From contig NW_027435923.1 of assembly GCF_964199755.1 (NCBI RefSeq), positions 873,001-937,000 on the forward strand: a stretch of DNA of 64,000 bases, written 5' to 3'. Shown in pieces: positions 12,901-25,192 of this stretch (position 1 is its first letter; each line of letters opens with the position of its first letter). The translations under genes and the position numbers were made by a program. Below the pieces are notes generated by a model. That model was not told the origin of the DNA, made no database searches, and was given only the letters and a program-made list of their open reading frames with translations. Source of the stretch: Larus michahellis. Lineage: Eukaryota; Chordata; Aves; Charadriiformes; Laridae.

Positions 12901-14126
12901 CACGGCTTTCCCTCCTGGCTCTTCGGGCGTGGGAGCTGTCGCCAGAGCCGCGGCCCTACCGGAAAATGCTTCGCAGGCTGGCGCGACGGCGCTACGTGGG
13001 CGCCGGTGGCACCGAGGGTGATGGCCGCCGCAAAGCCCGCAGCCCCACGGGCTGTGGGGCCACGCAAGCGGCTGCCAAAGAGCTTTCCAACGAGGCACGG
13101 CTTTCCCTCCTGGCTCTTCGGGCGTGGGAGCTGTCGCCAGAGCCGCGGCCCTACCGGAAAATGCTTGGCAGGCTGGCGCGGCGGCGCTACGTGGGTGCCG
13201 GTGGCGCCGAGGCTGACGGCCGCCGCAAAGCCCGCAGCCCCATGGGCTGTGGGGCCACGCGAGCGGCTGCCAAAGAGCTTTCCAACGAGGCACGGCTTTC
13301 CCTCCTGGCTCTTCAGGAGTGGGAGCTGTCGCCAGAGCCGCGGCCCTACCGCAAAATGCTTCGCAGGCTGGCGCGGCAGGGCCACATGGGCGCCGGTGGC
13401 GCCGAGGCTGACGGCCGCCGCAAAGCCAGCAGCCCCACGGGCTGTGGGGCTACGCGAGCGGCTGCCAAAGAGCTTTCCAACGAGGCACGGCTTTCCCTCC
13501 TGGCTCTTCGGGCGTGGGAGCTGTCGCCACAGCGGCGGCCCTACCCAAAAATGCTTCGCAGGCTGGCGCGGCGGTGCTACCTGGGCGCTGGTGGCGCCAA
13601 GGCTGACGGCCTCCACAAAGCCCGCAGCCCCACGGGCTGTGGGGCCACGCGAGTGGCTGCCAAAGAGCTTTCCAACGAGGCACGGCTTTCCCTCCTGGCT
13701 CTTCGGGCGTGGGAGCTGTCGCCACAGCGGCGGCCCTACCCAAAAATGCTTCGCAGGCTGGCGCGGCGGTGCTACCTGGGCGCTGGTGGCGCCAAGGCTG
13801 ACGGCCTCCACAAAGCCCGCAGCCCCACGGGCTGTGGGGCCACGCGAGTGGCTGCCAAAGCACTTTCCAACGAGGCACGGCTTTCCCTCCTGGCTCTTTG
13901 GGCGTGGGAGCTGTCGCCAGAGCCGCGGCCCTACCGGATAATGCTTAACAGGCTTGAGCGGCGGCGCCACGTGGGCGCCGGTGGCGCCGAGGCTGACGGC
14001 CGCCGCAAAGCCCGCAGCCCCACGGGCTGTGGGGCCACGCAAGCGGCTGCCAAAGAGCTTTCCAACGAGGCACGGCTTTCCCTCCTGGCTCTTCGGGCGT
14101 GGGAGCTGTCGCCAGAGCCGCGGCCC
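6907..14126. repeat. Satellite A block 2 (37 monomers)
   Basis: The block is 7220 bp, exactly 37 x 195 + 5, the extra 5 being the duplicated target. It contains internal segmental duplications. Rare variants at about 7270-7790 recur 1950 bp (10 monomers) later. Those at about 7920-8790 recur 2145 bp (11 monomers) later. The TTAACAGGCTTGAGCGG variant at 10825 recurs at 11215 (2 monomers later). The GCGGTGCTACCTGGGCGCTGG variant is in adjacent monomers at about 13570 and 13765. One frame stays open from 6846 to 14219. Confidence 0.95.
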
Positions 14127-15221
14127 TGTGGAATAATTACTAAATTGGCCAAGAATACAAAAGTACAGCATTGTTCACACATTAAGGAAAGTCATAAAAT
14201 CAAGAGGCTTCTGAGGTAGAATACAGCCGCAGCTAGCACACGAAGAATGCAACATCTGTGATTCCCTGTACAAGGTTGTTTGCGAAACTACACGAGGGAT
14301 GGAACGGAACACGCTTGTTCCGTGGCCTTCCCTTGTGACGAATAGCAGATATGGGGACGAGATGGTACTACGGAACTGATAAGCGGCCTACACGCTACCC
14401 GAGCCAACATTTCGTCTAATGTTGATGAAATGCTGTCCTTTTGTGCCAACTTTGCTCACCACAATGTACCAAAACACACCTCCATCCCGGAGGCTATCCG
14501 CCCCCGAGGTGTGAACACTCCTCCTTGAATACATTAATCATAATAAAAGTACGTATGACTAAAGTCACTCAAACTCCACTTTGAAGATAAAAAAATAATA
14601 TAAAAATAGCCCAAGAGAGAGGGGATGTCAGGGAAGACACCATCGCGAAGAATTCCACCGCTGATTTCCGGGATCAGTCGACGGGCTGAGCCTCTCTTCC
14701 CCCCGCATAGGGACGCCTTTGGGTAAGACTTCGATTACACCGAGTGCTTTCTCGGGAACTTAGAAATTTCTCTAGAGAATCTCTACCCTACATTTATAGC
14801 CAGGCTGTATCGTTTATAATTTTGTCGCGCGTTTGTATACTTAGCAATATCTTTATTTGCACGTGCTTTGCAGACAGTGTATTTATCACCGGCAATCCTA
14901 AAGAACCTGTATATCTGTTGTTTAAATAAACTGCACTGTTTAAGTAGCTAGTCGTTTCGCTTTCTCACTGAACGCGACCAAAACTACAGAGAGGCCGTGC
15001 TAGTTCAGGAGTACGACTAGACTGAAGGTGCAGTCCACTATTAGTGTATCCAAATCGTAGTAGTTTAATACATATTAAACGCGATTGGACTGATAGTGCT
15101 GAATTGGGCATCACTCAGAATTTAAACCTAGCCGCACCTAGCCTCCCACCTCGGTGAGGAGTGTTAGAACGCAAGGGGGTTTATCTTCTGCCAAAACCGC
15201 TTGGCCCCGTTTCAAGCAACA
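14127..15221 (+). mobile_element. Solo LTR copy 2 (1095 bp)
   Basis: Same ends, length and insertion point as copy 1, with flanks GGCCC at 14122-14126 and CGCCC at 15222-15226. Distinguishing bases are AAAGTCATAAAATC and a C-run interrupted as CCCCCCGCATAG, a change not seen in the other copies. Confidence 0.9.
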
Positions 15222-15421
15222 CGCCCTACCGGAAAATGCTTCGCAGGCTGGCGCGGCGGCGCCACGTGGGCGCCGGTGGCGCCGAGGCTGACGGCCGCCG
15301 CAAAGCCCGCAGCCCCACGGGCTGTGGGGCCACGCGAGCGGCTGCCAAAGAGCTTTCCAACGAGGCACGGCTTTCCCTCCTGGCTCTTCGGGCGTGGGAG
15401 CTGTCGCCAGAGCCGCGGCCC
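15222..15421. repeat. Satellite A block 3 (a single monomer between two LTRs)
   Basis: Exactly 200 bp, that is one 195-bp monomer plus the 5-bp target duplication. LTR + one monomer + LTR is the smallest unit that unequal exchange between LTR-bearing repeats can leave. Confidence 0.95.
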
Positions 15422-16516
15422 TGTGGAATAATTACTAAATTGGCCAAGAATACAAAAGTACAGCATTGTTCACACATTAAGGAAAGTGATAAAATCAAGA
15501 GGCTTCTGAGGTAGAATACAGCCGCAGCTAGCACATGAAGAATGCAACATCTGTGATTCCCTGTACAAGGTTGTTTGCGAAACTACACGAGGGATGGAAC
15601 GGAACACGCTTGTTCCGTGGCCTTCCCTTGTGACGAATAGCAGATATGGGGACGAGATGGTACTACGGAACTGATAAGCGGCCTACACGCTACCCGAGCC
15701 AACATTTCGTCTAATGTTGATGAAATGCTGTCCTTTTGTGCCAACTTTGCTCACCACAATGTACCAAAACACACCTCCATCCCGGAGGCTATCCGCCCCC
15801 GAGGTGTGAACACTCCTCCTTGAATACATTAATCATAATAAAAGTACGTATGACTAAAGTCACTCAAACTCCACTTTGAAGATAAAAAAATAATATAAAA
15901 ATAGCCCAAGAGAGAGGGGATGTCAGGGAAGACACCATCGCGAAGAATTCCACCGCTGATTTCCGGGATCAGTCGACGGGCTGAGCCTCTCTTCCCCCCC
16001 CATAGGGACGCCTTTGGGTAAGACTTCGATTACACCGAGTGCTTTCTCGGGAACTTAGAAATTTCTCTAGAGAATCTCTACCCTACATTTATAGCCAGGC
16101 TGTATCGTTTATAATTTTGTCGCGCGTTTGTATACTTAGCAATATCTTTATTTGCACGTGCTTTGCAGACAGTGTATTTATCACCGGCAATCCTAAAGAA
16201 CCTGTATATCTGTTGTTTAAATAAACTGCACTGTTTAAGTAGCTAGTCGTTTCGCTTTCTCACTGAACGCGACCAAAACTACAGAGAGGCCGTGCTAGTT
16301 CAGGAGTACGACTAGACTGAAGGTGCAGTCCACTATTAGTGTATCCAAATCGTAGTAGTTTAATACATATTAAACGCGATTGGACTGATAGTGCTGAATT
16401 GGGCATCACTCAGAATTTAAACCTAGCCGCACCTAGCCTCCCACCTCGGTGAGGAGTGTTAGAACGCAAGGGGGTTTATCTTCTGCCAAAACCGCTTGGC
16501 CCCGTTTCAAGCAACA
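15422..16516 (+). mobile_element. Solo LTR copy 3 (1095 bp)
   Basis: Same ends and insertion point; flanks GGCCC (15417-15421) and CGCCC (16517-16521). It shares AAAGTGATAAAATC with copy 1 but has AGCACATGAAG like copies 5, 7 and 8, so its variants are a mosaic. Confidence 0.9.
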
Positions 16517-17886
16517 CGCCCTACCGGAAAATGCTTCGCAGGCTGGTGCGGCGGCGCCACGTGGGCGCCGGTGGCGCCGAGGCTGACGGCCGCCGCAAAG
16601 CCCGCAGCCCCACGGGCTGTGGGGCCACGCGAGCGGCTGCCAAAGAGCTTTCCAACGAGGCACGGCTTTCCCTCCTGGCTCTTCGGGCGTGGGAGCTGTC
16701 GCCAGAGCCGCGGCCCTACCGGATATTGCTTCGCAGGCTGGCGCGGCGACGCCACGTTTGCGCCGGTGGCGCCGAGGGTGACGGCCGCCGCAAAGCCCGC
16801 AGCCCCACGGGCTGTGGGGCCACGCGAGCGGCTGCCGAAGAGCTTTCCAACGAGGCACGGCTTTCCCTCCTGGCTCTTCGGGCGTGGGAGCTGTCGCCAG
16901 AGCCGCGGCCCTACCAGAAAATGCTTCGCAGGCTGGCGCGGCGGCGCCACGTGGGCGCTGGTGGCGCCGAGGCTGACGGCCTCCACAAAGCCCACAGCCC
17001 CACGGGCTCTGCGGCCACGCGAGCGGCTGCCAAAGAGCTTTCCAACGAGGCACGGCTTTCCCTCCTGGCTCTTCGGGCGTGGGAGCTGTCGCCAGAGACG
17101 CGGCCCTACCGGAAAATGCTTCGCAGGCTGGCGCGGCAGCGCCACGTTTGCGCCAGTGGCGCCGAGGGTGACGGCCGCCGCAAAGCCCGCAGCCCCACGG
17201 GCTGTGGGGCCACGCGAGCGGCTGCCAAAGAGCTTTCCAACGAGGCACGGCTTTCCCTCCTGGCTCTTCGGGCGTGGGAGCTGTCGCCAGAGCCGCGGCC
17301 CTACCGGAAAATGCTTCGCAGGCTGGCGCGGTGGCGCCACATGGGCGCCGGTGGCGCCGAGGCTGACGGCCTCCACAAAGCCCGCAGCCCCACGGGCTGT
17401 GGGGCCACGCGAGCGGCTGCCAAAGAGCTTTCCAACGAGGCACGGCTTTCCCTCCTGGCTCTTCGGGCGTGGCAGCTGTCCACAGAGCCACGGCCCTACC
17501 GGAAAATGCTTCGCAGGCTGGCGCGGCGGCACCACGTTGGCGCCGGTGGAGTCGAGGCTGACGGCTGCCGCAAAGCCCGCAGCCCCACGGGCTGTGGGGC
17601 CACGCGAGCGGCTGCCAAAGAGCTTTCCAATGAGGCACGGCTTTCCCTCCTGGCTCTTTGGGCGTGGGAGCTGTCGCCAGAGCCGCGGCCCTACCGGATA
17701 ATGCTTAACAGGCTTGAGCGGCGGCGCCACGTGGGCGCCGGTGGCGCCGAGGCTGACGGCCGCCGCAAAGCCCGCAGCCCCACGGGCTGTGGGGCCACGC
17801 AAGCGGCTGCCAAAGAGCTTTCCAACGAGGCACGGCTTTCCCTCCTGGCTCTTCGGGCGTGGGAGCTGTCGCCAGAGCCGCGGCCC
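16517..17886. repeat. Satellite A block 4 (7 monomers)
   Basis: Length 1370 = 7 x 195 + 5. The final monomers carry the TTAACAGGCTTGAGCGG variant immediately before the next LTR, as does the end of block 2, so the two LTR-proximal ends share ancestry. Confidence 0.95.
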
Positions 17887-18981
17887 TGTGGAATAATTAC
17901 TAAATTGGCCAAGAATACAAAAGTACAGCATTGTTCACACATTAAGGAAAGTCATAAAATCAAGAGGCTTCTGAGGTAGAATACAGCCGCAGCTAGCACA
18001 CGAAGAATGCAACATCTGTGATTCCCTGTACAAGGTTGTTTGCGAAACTACACGAGGGATGGAACGGAACACGCTTGTTCCGTGGCCTTCCCTTGTGACG
18101 AATAGCAGATATGGGGACGAGATGGTACTACGGAACTGATAAGCGGCCTACACGCTACCCGAGCCAACATTTCGTCTAATGTTGATGAAATGCTGTCCTT
18201 TTGTGCCAACTTTGCTCACCACAATGTACCAAAACACACCTCCATCCCGGAGGCTATCCGCCCCCGAGGTGTGAACACTCCTCCTTGAATACATTAATCA
18301 TAATAAAAGTACGTATGACTAAAGTCACTCAAACTCCACTTTGAAGATAAAAAAATAATATAAAAATAGCCCAAGAGAGAGGGGATGTCAGGGAAGACAC
18401 CATCGCGAAGAATTCCACCGCTGATTTCCGGGATCAGTCGACGGGCTGAGCCTCTCTTCCCCCCCCATAGGGACGCCTTTGGGTAAGACTTCGATTACAC
18501 CGAGTGCTTTCTCGGGAACTTAGAAATTTCTCTAGAGAATCTCTACCCTACATTTATAGCCAGGCTGTATCGTTTATAATTTTGTCGCGCGTTTGTATAC
18601 TTAGCAATATCTTTATTTGCACGTGCTTTGCAGACAGTGTATTTATCACCGGCAATCCTAAAGAACCTGTATATCTGTTGTTTAAATAAACTGCACTGTT
18701 TAAGTAGCTAGTCGTTTCGCTTTCTCACTGAACGCGACCAAAACTACAGAGAGGCCGTGCTAGTTCAGGAGTACGACTAGACTGAAGGTGCAGTCCACTA
18801 TTAGTGTATCCAAATCGTAGTAGTTTAATACATATTAAACGCGATTGGACTGATAGTGCTGAATTGGGCATCACTCAGAATTTAAACCTAGCCGCACCTA
18901 GCCTCCCACCTCGGTGAGGAGTGTTAGAACGCAAGGGGGTTTATCTTCTGCCAAAACCGCTTGGCCCCGTTTCAAGCAACA
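17887..18981 (+). mobile_element. Solo LTR copy 4 (1095 bp)
   Basis: Same ends and insertion point; flanks GGCCC (17882-17886) and CGCCC (18982-18986). It carries AAAGTCATAAAATC and AGCACACGAAG, like copies 2 and 6. Confidence 0.9.
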
Positions 18982-20546
18982 CGCCCTACCGGAAAATGCT
19001 TCGCAGGCTGGCGCGGCGGCGCCACGTGGGCGCCGGTGGCGCCGAGGCTGACGGCCGCCGCAAAGCCCGCAGCCCCACGGGCTGTGGGGCCACGCGAGCG
19101 GCTGCCAAAGAGCTTTCCAACGAGGCACGGCTTTCCCTCCTGGCTCTTCGGGCGTGGCAGCTGTCGCCAGAGCCGCGGCCCTACCGCAAAATGCTTCGCA
19201 GGCTGGCGCGGCGACGCCACGTTTGCGTCGGTGGCGCCGAGGGTGACGGCCGCCGCAAAGCCCGCAGCCCCACGGGCTGTGGGGCCACGCGAGCGGCTGC
19301 CAAAGAGCTTTCCAACGAGGCACGGCTTTCCCTCCTGGCTCTTCGGGCGTGGGAGCTGTCGCCAGAGCAGCGGCCCTACCGCAAAATGCTTCGCAGGCTG
19401 GCGCGGCGGCGCCACGTGGGCGCCGGTGGCGCCGAGGCTGACGGCCGCTGCAAAGCCCGCAGCCCCACGGGCTGTGGGGCCACGCGAGCGGCTGCCAAAG
19501 AGGTTTCCAACGAGGCACGGCTTTCCCTCCTGGCTCTTCGGGCGTGGGAGCTGTCCACAGAGCCGCGGCCCTACCGCAAAATGCTTCGCAGGCTGGCGCG
19601 GCGGCACCACGTTGGCGCCGGTGGAGTCGAGGCTGATGGCCGCCGCAAAGCCCGCAGCCCCACGGGCTGTGGGGCCACGCGAGCGGCTGCCAAAGAGCTT
19701 TCCAATGAGGCACGGCTTTCCCTCCTGGCTCTTCGGACGTGGAAGCTGTTGCCAGAGCAGCGGCCCTACCAGAAAATGCTTCGCAGGCTAGCGCGGCGGC
19801 GCCACGTGGGCGCCGGTGGCACCGAGGGTGATGGCCGCCGCAAAGCCCGCAGCCCCACGGGCTGTGGGGCGACACGAGCGGCTGCCAAAGAGCTTTCGAA
19901 TGAGGCACGGCTTTCCCTCCTGGCTCTTCGGGCGTGGGAGCTGTCGCCAGAGCCGCGGCCCTACCGGATAATGCTTAACAGGCTTGAGCGGCGGCGCCAC
20001 GTCGGCGCCGGTGGCGCCGAGGCTGACGGCCGCCGCAAAGCCCGCAGCCCCACGGGCTGTGGGGCCACGCGAGCGGCTGCCAAAGAGCTTTCCAACGAGG
20101 CACGGCTTTCCCTCCTGGCTCTTCGGGCGTGGGAGCTGTCGCCAGAGACGCGGCCCTACCGGAAAATGCTTCGCAGGCTGGCGCGGCGGCGCCACGTGGG
20201 CGCCGGTGGCGCCGAGGCTGACGGCCGCCGCAAAGCCCGCAGCCCCACGGGCTGTGGGGCCACGCGAGCGGCTGCCAAAGAGCTTTCCAACGAGGCACGG
20301 CTTTCCCTCCTGGCTCTTCGGGCGTGGGAGCTGTCGCCAGAGCCGCGGCCCTACCGGATATTGCTTCGCAGGCTGGCGCGGCAACGCCACGTTTCCGCCG
20401 GTGGCGCCGAGGCTGACGGCCGCCGCAAAGCCCGCAGCCCCACGGGCTGTGGGGCCACGCGAGCGGCTGCCGAAGAGCTTTCCAACGAGGCACGGCTTTC
20501 CCTCCTGGCTCTTCGGGCGTGGGAGCTGTCGCCAGAGCCGCGGCCC
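18982..20546. repeat. Satellite A block 5 (8 monomers)
   Basis: Length 1565 = 8 x 195 + 5. Several monomers share rare variants with block 2 (CCACAGAGCCGCGGCC, GTTGGCGCCGGTGGAGTCGA), indicating exchange between blocks. Confidence 0.95.
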
Positions 20547-21752
20547 TGTGGAATAATTACTAAATTGGCCAAGAATACAAAAGTACAGCATTGTTCACAC
20601 ATTAAGGAAAGTCATAAAATCAAGAGGCTTCTGAGGTAGAATACAGCCGCAGCTAGCACATGAAGAATGCAACATCTGTGATTCCCTGTACAAGGTTGTT
20701 TGCGAAACTACACGAGGGATGGAACGGAACACGCTTGTTCCGTGGCCTTCCCTTGTGACGAATAGCAGATAGGGGGACGAGATGGTACTACGGAACTGAT
20801 AAGCGGCCTACACGCTACCCGAGCCAACATTTCGTCTAATGTTGATGAAATGCTGTCCTTTTGTGCCAACTTTGCTCACCACAATGTACCAAAACACACC
20901 TCCATCCCGGAGGCTATCCGCCCCCGAGGTGTGAACACTCCTCCTTGAATACATTAATCATAATAAAAGTACGTATGACTAAAGTCACTCAAACTCCACT
21001 TTGAAGATAAAAAAATAATATAAAAATAGCCCAAGAGAGAGGGGATGTCAGGGAAGACACCATCGCGAAGAATTCCACCGCTGATTTCCGGGATCAGTCG
21101 ACGGGCTGAGCCTCTCTTCCCCCCCCATAGGGACGCCTTTGGGTAAGACTTCGATTACACCGAGTGCTTTCTCGGGAACTTAGAAATTTCTCTAGAGAAT
21201 CTCTACCCTACATTTATAGCCAGGCTGTATCGTTTATAATTTTGTCGCGCGTTTGTATACTTAGCAATATCTTTATTTGCACGTGCTTTGCAGACAGTGT
21301 ATTTATCACCGGCAATCCTAAAGAACCTGTATATCTGTTGTTTAAATAAACTGCACTGTTTAAGTAGCTAGTCGTTTCGCTTTCTCACTGAACGCGACCA
21401 AAACTACAGAGAGGCCGTGCTAGTTCAGGAGTACGACTAGACTGAAGGTGCAGTCCACTATTAGTGTATCCAAATCGTAGTAGTTTAATACATATTAAAC
21501 GCGATTGGACTGATAGTGCTGAATTGGGCATCACTCAGAATTTAAACCTAGCCGCACCTAGCCTCCCACCTCGGTGAGGAGTGTTAGAACGCAAGGGGGT
21601 ACATATTAAACGCGATTGGACTGATAGTGCTGAATTGGGCATCACTCAGAATTTAAACCTAGCCGCACCTAGCCTCCCACCTCGGTGAGGAGTGTTAGAA
21701 CGCAAGGGGGTTTATCTTCTGCCAAAACCGCTTGGCCCCGTTTCAAGCAACA
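20547..21752 (+). mobile_element. Solo LTR copy 5 with internal 111-bp duplication (1206 bp)
   Basis: Same ends and insertion point; flanks GGCCC (20542-20546) and CGCCC (21753-21757). It is 111 bp longer than the other copies because of a direct duplication in the U5-like part. It has AGCACATGAAG and AGATAGGGGGACG, as in copies 7 and 8. Confidence 0.92.
21490..21711 (+). repeat. 111-bp tandem duplication inside LTR copy 5
   Basis: The segment from ACATATTAAACGCG to AACGCAAGGGGGT occurs at 21490-21600 and again at 21601-21711 with no visible difference. 1206 - 1095 = 111, so this explains all of the extra length. It is absent from every other copy, so it is recent. Confidence 0.95.
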
Positions 21753-24097
21753 CGCCCTACCGGAAAATGCTTCGCAGGCTGGCGCGGCGGCGCCACGTGG
21801 GCGCCGGTGGCGCCGAGGCTGACGGCCGCCGCAAAGCCCGCAGCCCCACGGGCTGTGGGGCCACGCGAGTGGCTGCCAAAGAGCTTTCCAACGAGGCACG
21901 GCTTTCCCTCCTGGCTCTTCGGGCGTGGCAGCTGTCGCCAGAGCCGCGGCCCTACCGGAAAATGCTTCGCGGGCTGGCGCGGCAGCGCTACGTGGGCGCC
22001 GGTGGCACCGAGGCTGATGGCCGCCGCAAAGCCCGCAGCCCGACGGGCTGCGGGGCCACGCGAGCGGCTGCCAAAGAGCTTTCCAACGAGGCACGGCTTT
22101 CCCTCCTGGCTCTTCGGGCGTGGGAGCTGTCGCCAGAGCAGCGGCCCTACCAGAAAATGCTTCGCAGGCTGGCACGGTGGCGCTACGTGGGCGCAGGTGG
22201 TGCCGCGGCTGACGGCCGCCGCAAAGCCCGCAGCCCCACGGGCTCTGCGGCCACGCGAGCGGCTGCCAAAGAGCTTTCCAACGAGGCACGGCTTTCCCTC
22301 CTGGCTCTTCGGGCGTGGGAGCTGTCGCCAGAGACGCGGCCCTACCGGAAAATGCTTCGCAGGCTGGTGCGGCGGCGCCACGTGGGCGCCGGTGGCGCCG
22401 AGGCTGACGGCCGCCGCAAAGCCCGCAGCCCCACGGGCTGTGGGGCCACGCGAGCGGCTGCCAAAGAGCTTTCCAACGAGGCACGGCTTTCCCTCCTGGC
22501 TCTTCGGGCGTGGCAGCTGTCGCCAGAGCCGCGGCCCTACCGGAAAATGCTTCGCAGGCTGGCGCGGCGGCGCTACGTGGGCGCCGGTGGCACCGAGGGT
22601 GATGGCCGCCGCAAAGCCCGCAGCCCCACGGGCTGTGGGGCCACGCGAGCGGCTGCCAAAGAGCTTTCCAACGAGGCACGGCTTTCCCTCCTGGCTCTTC
22701 GGGCGTGGGAGCTGTCGCCAGAGCAGCGGCCCTACCAGAAAATGCTTCGCAGGCTGGCACGGTGGCGCCACGTGGGCGCCGGTGGTGCCGCGGCTGACGG
22801 CCGCCGCAAAGCCCGCAGCCCCACGGGCTCTGCGGCCATGCGAGCGGCTGCCAAAGAGCTTTCCAACGAGGCACGGCTTTCCCTCCTGGCTCTTCGGGCG
22901 TGGGAGCTGTCGCCAGAGACGCGGCCCTACCGGAAAATGCTTCGCAGGCTGGCGCGGCGGCGCCACGTGGGCGCCGGTGGCGCCGAGGCTGACGGCCGCC
23001 GCAAAGCCCGCAGCCCCACGGGCTGTGGGGCCACGCGAGCGGCTGCCAAAGAGCTTTCCAACGAGGCACGGCTTTCCATCCTGGCTCTTCGGGCGTGGGA
23101 GCTGTCACCAGAGCAGCGGCCCTACCGGATATTGCTTCGCAGGCTGGCGCGGCGACGCCACGTTTGCGCCGGTGGCGCCGAGGGTGACGGCCGCCGCAAA
23201 GCCCGCAGCCCCACGGGCTGTGGGGCCACGCGAGCGGCTGCCGAAGAGCTTTCCAACGAGGCACGGCTTTCCCTCCTGGCTCTTCAGGCGTGGGAGCTGT
23301 CGCCAGAGCCGCGGCCCTACCCGAAAATGCTTCGCAGGCTGGCGCGGCGGCGCCACGTGGGCGCCGGTGGTGCCGAGGCTGACGGCCTCCACAAAGCCCG
23401 CAGCCCCACGGGCTGTGGGGCCACGCGAGCGTCTGCCAAAGAGCTTTCCAACGAGGCACAGCTTTCCCTCCTGGCTCTTCGGGCGTGGGAGCTGTCGCCA
23501 GAGCCGCGGCCCTACCGCAAAATGCTTCGCAGGCTGGCGCGGCGGCGCTACGTGTGCGCCGGTGGCGCCGAGGCTGATGGCCGCCGCAAAGCCCGCAGCC
23601 CCACGGGCTGTGGGGCCACGCAAGCGGCTGCCAAAGAGCTTTCCAACGAGGCACGGCTTTCCCTCCTGGCTCTTTGGGCGTGGGAGTTGTCGCCAGAGCC
23701 GCGGCCCTACCGCAAAATGCTTCGCAGGCTGGCGCAGCAGCGCCACCTGGGCGCCGGTGTCGCCGAGGCTGACGGCCGCCGCAAAGCCCGCAGCCCCACG
23801 GGCTGTGGGGCCACGCGAGCGGCTGCCAAAGAGCTTTCCAACGAGGCACGGCTTTCCCTCCTGGCTCTTCGGGCGTGGGAGCTGTCGCCAGAGCCGCGGC
23901 CCTACCGGATAATGCTTAACAGGCTTGAGCGGCGGCGCCACGTGGGCGCCGGTGGCGCCGAGGCTGACGGCCGCCGCAAAGCCCGCAGCCCCACGGGCTG
24001 TGGGGCCACGCAAGTGGCTGCCAAAGAGCTTTCCAACGAGGCACGGCTTTCCCTCCTGGCTCTTCGGGCGTGGGAGCTGTCGCCAGAGCCGCGGCCC
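21753..24097. repeat. Satellite A block 6 (12 monomers)
   Basis: Length 2345 = 12 x 195 + 5. A three-monomer pattern with GGCTCTGCGGCC and AGACGCGGCCC variants occurs twice, 585 bp apart (about 22240 and 22825), a short higher-order repeat. The last monomer again has the TTAACAGGCTTGAGCGG variant. Confidence 0.95.
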
Positions 24098-25192
24098 TGT
24101 GGAATAATTACTAAATTGGCCAAGAATACAAAAGTACAGCATTGTTCACACATTAAGGAAAGTCATAAAATCAAGAGGCTTCTGAGGTAGAATACAGCCG
24201 CAGCTAGCACACGAAGAATGCAACATCTGTGATTCCCTGTACAAGGTTGTTTGCGAAACTACACGAGGGATGGAACGGAACACGCTTGTTCCGTGGCCTT
24301 CCCTTGTGACGAATAGCAGATATGGGGACGAGATGGTACTACGGAACTGATAAGCGGCCTACACGCTACCCGAGCCAACATTTCGTCTAATGTTGATGAA
24401 ATGCTGTCCTTTTGTGCCAACTTTGCTCACCACAATGTACCAAAACACACCTCCATCCCGGAGGCTATCCGCCCCCGAGGTGTGAACACTCCTCCTTGAA
24501 TACATTAATCATAATAAAAGTACGTATGACTAAAGTCACTCAAACTCCACTTTGAAGATAAAAAAATAATATAAAAATAGCCCAAGAGAGAGGGGATGTC
24601 AGGGAAGACACCATCGCGAAGAATTCCACCGCTGATTTCCGGGATCAGTCGACGGGCTGAGCCTCTCTTCCCCCCCCATAGGGACGCCTTTGGGTAAGAC
24701 TTCGATTACACCGAGTGCTTTCTCAGGAACTTAGAAATTTCTCTAGAGAATCTCTACCCTACATTTATAGCCAGGCTGTATCGTTTATAATTTTGTCGCG
24801 CGTTTGTATACTTAGCAATATCTTTATTTGCACGTGCTTTGCAGACAGTGTATTTATCACCGGCAATCCTAAAGAACCTGTATATCTGTTGTTTAAATAA
24901 ACTGCACTGTTTAAGTAGCTAGTCGTTTCGCTTTCTCACTGAACGCGACCAAAACTACAGAGAGGCCGTGCTAGTTCAGGAGTACGACTAGACTGAAGGT
25001 GCAGTCCACTATTAGTGTATCCAAATCGTAGTAGTTTAATACATATTAAACGCGATTGGACTGATAGTGCTGAATTGGGCATCACTCAGAATTTAAACCT
25101 AGCCGCACCTAGCCTCCCACCTCGGTGAGGAGTGTTAGAACGCAAGGGGGTTTATCTTCTGCCAAAACCGCTTGGCCCCGTTTCACGCAACA
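24098..25192 (+). mobile_element. Solo LTR copy 6 (1095 bp, intact target duplication)
   Basis: It ends TTCACGCAACA and is flanked by perfect GGCCC repeats (24093-24097 and 25193-25197). Copies 1-5 have TTCAAGCAACA and CGCCC instead. The satellite B copy of the family also ends TTCACGCAACA, so this end is ancestral. A private change is TTTCTCAGGAAC. Confidence 0.92.

Noticed and set aside
6846..14219. Open frame of about 2457 codons made of a 65-residue Arg/Ala-rich repeat (and similar frames at 2-5904)
   Set aside because: The 195-bp period is divisible by 3, several frames on both strands are open together, changes between monomers are often amino-acid-altering, and stops accumulate in block 7. 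Best explained as satellite composition.
5812..15221. Two LTRs with satellite block 2 as the interior of one retroelement
   Set aside because: The interior is 37 satellite monomers without viral genes, primer-binding site or polypurine tract, and each LTR has its own flanking 5-bp duplication.
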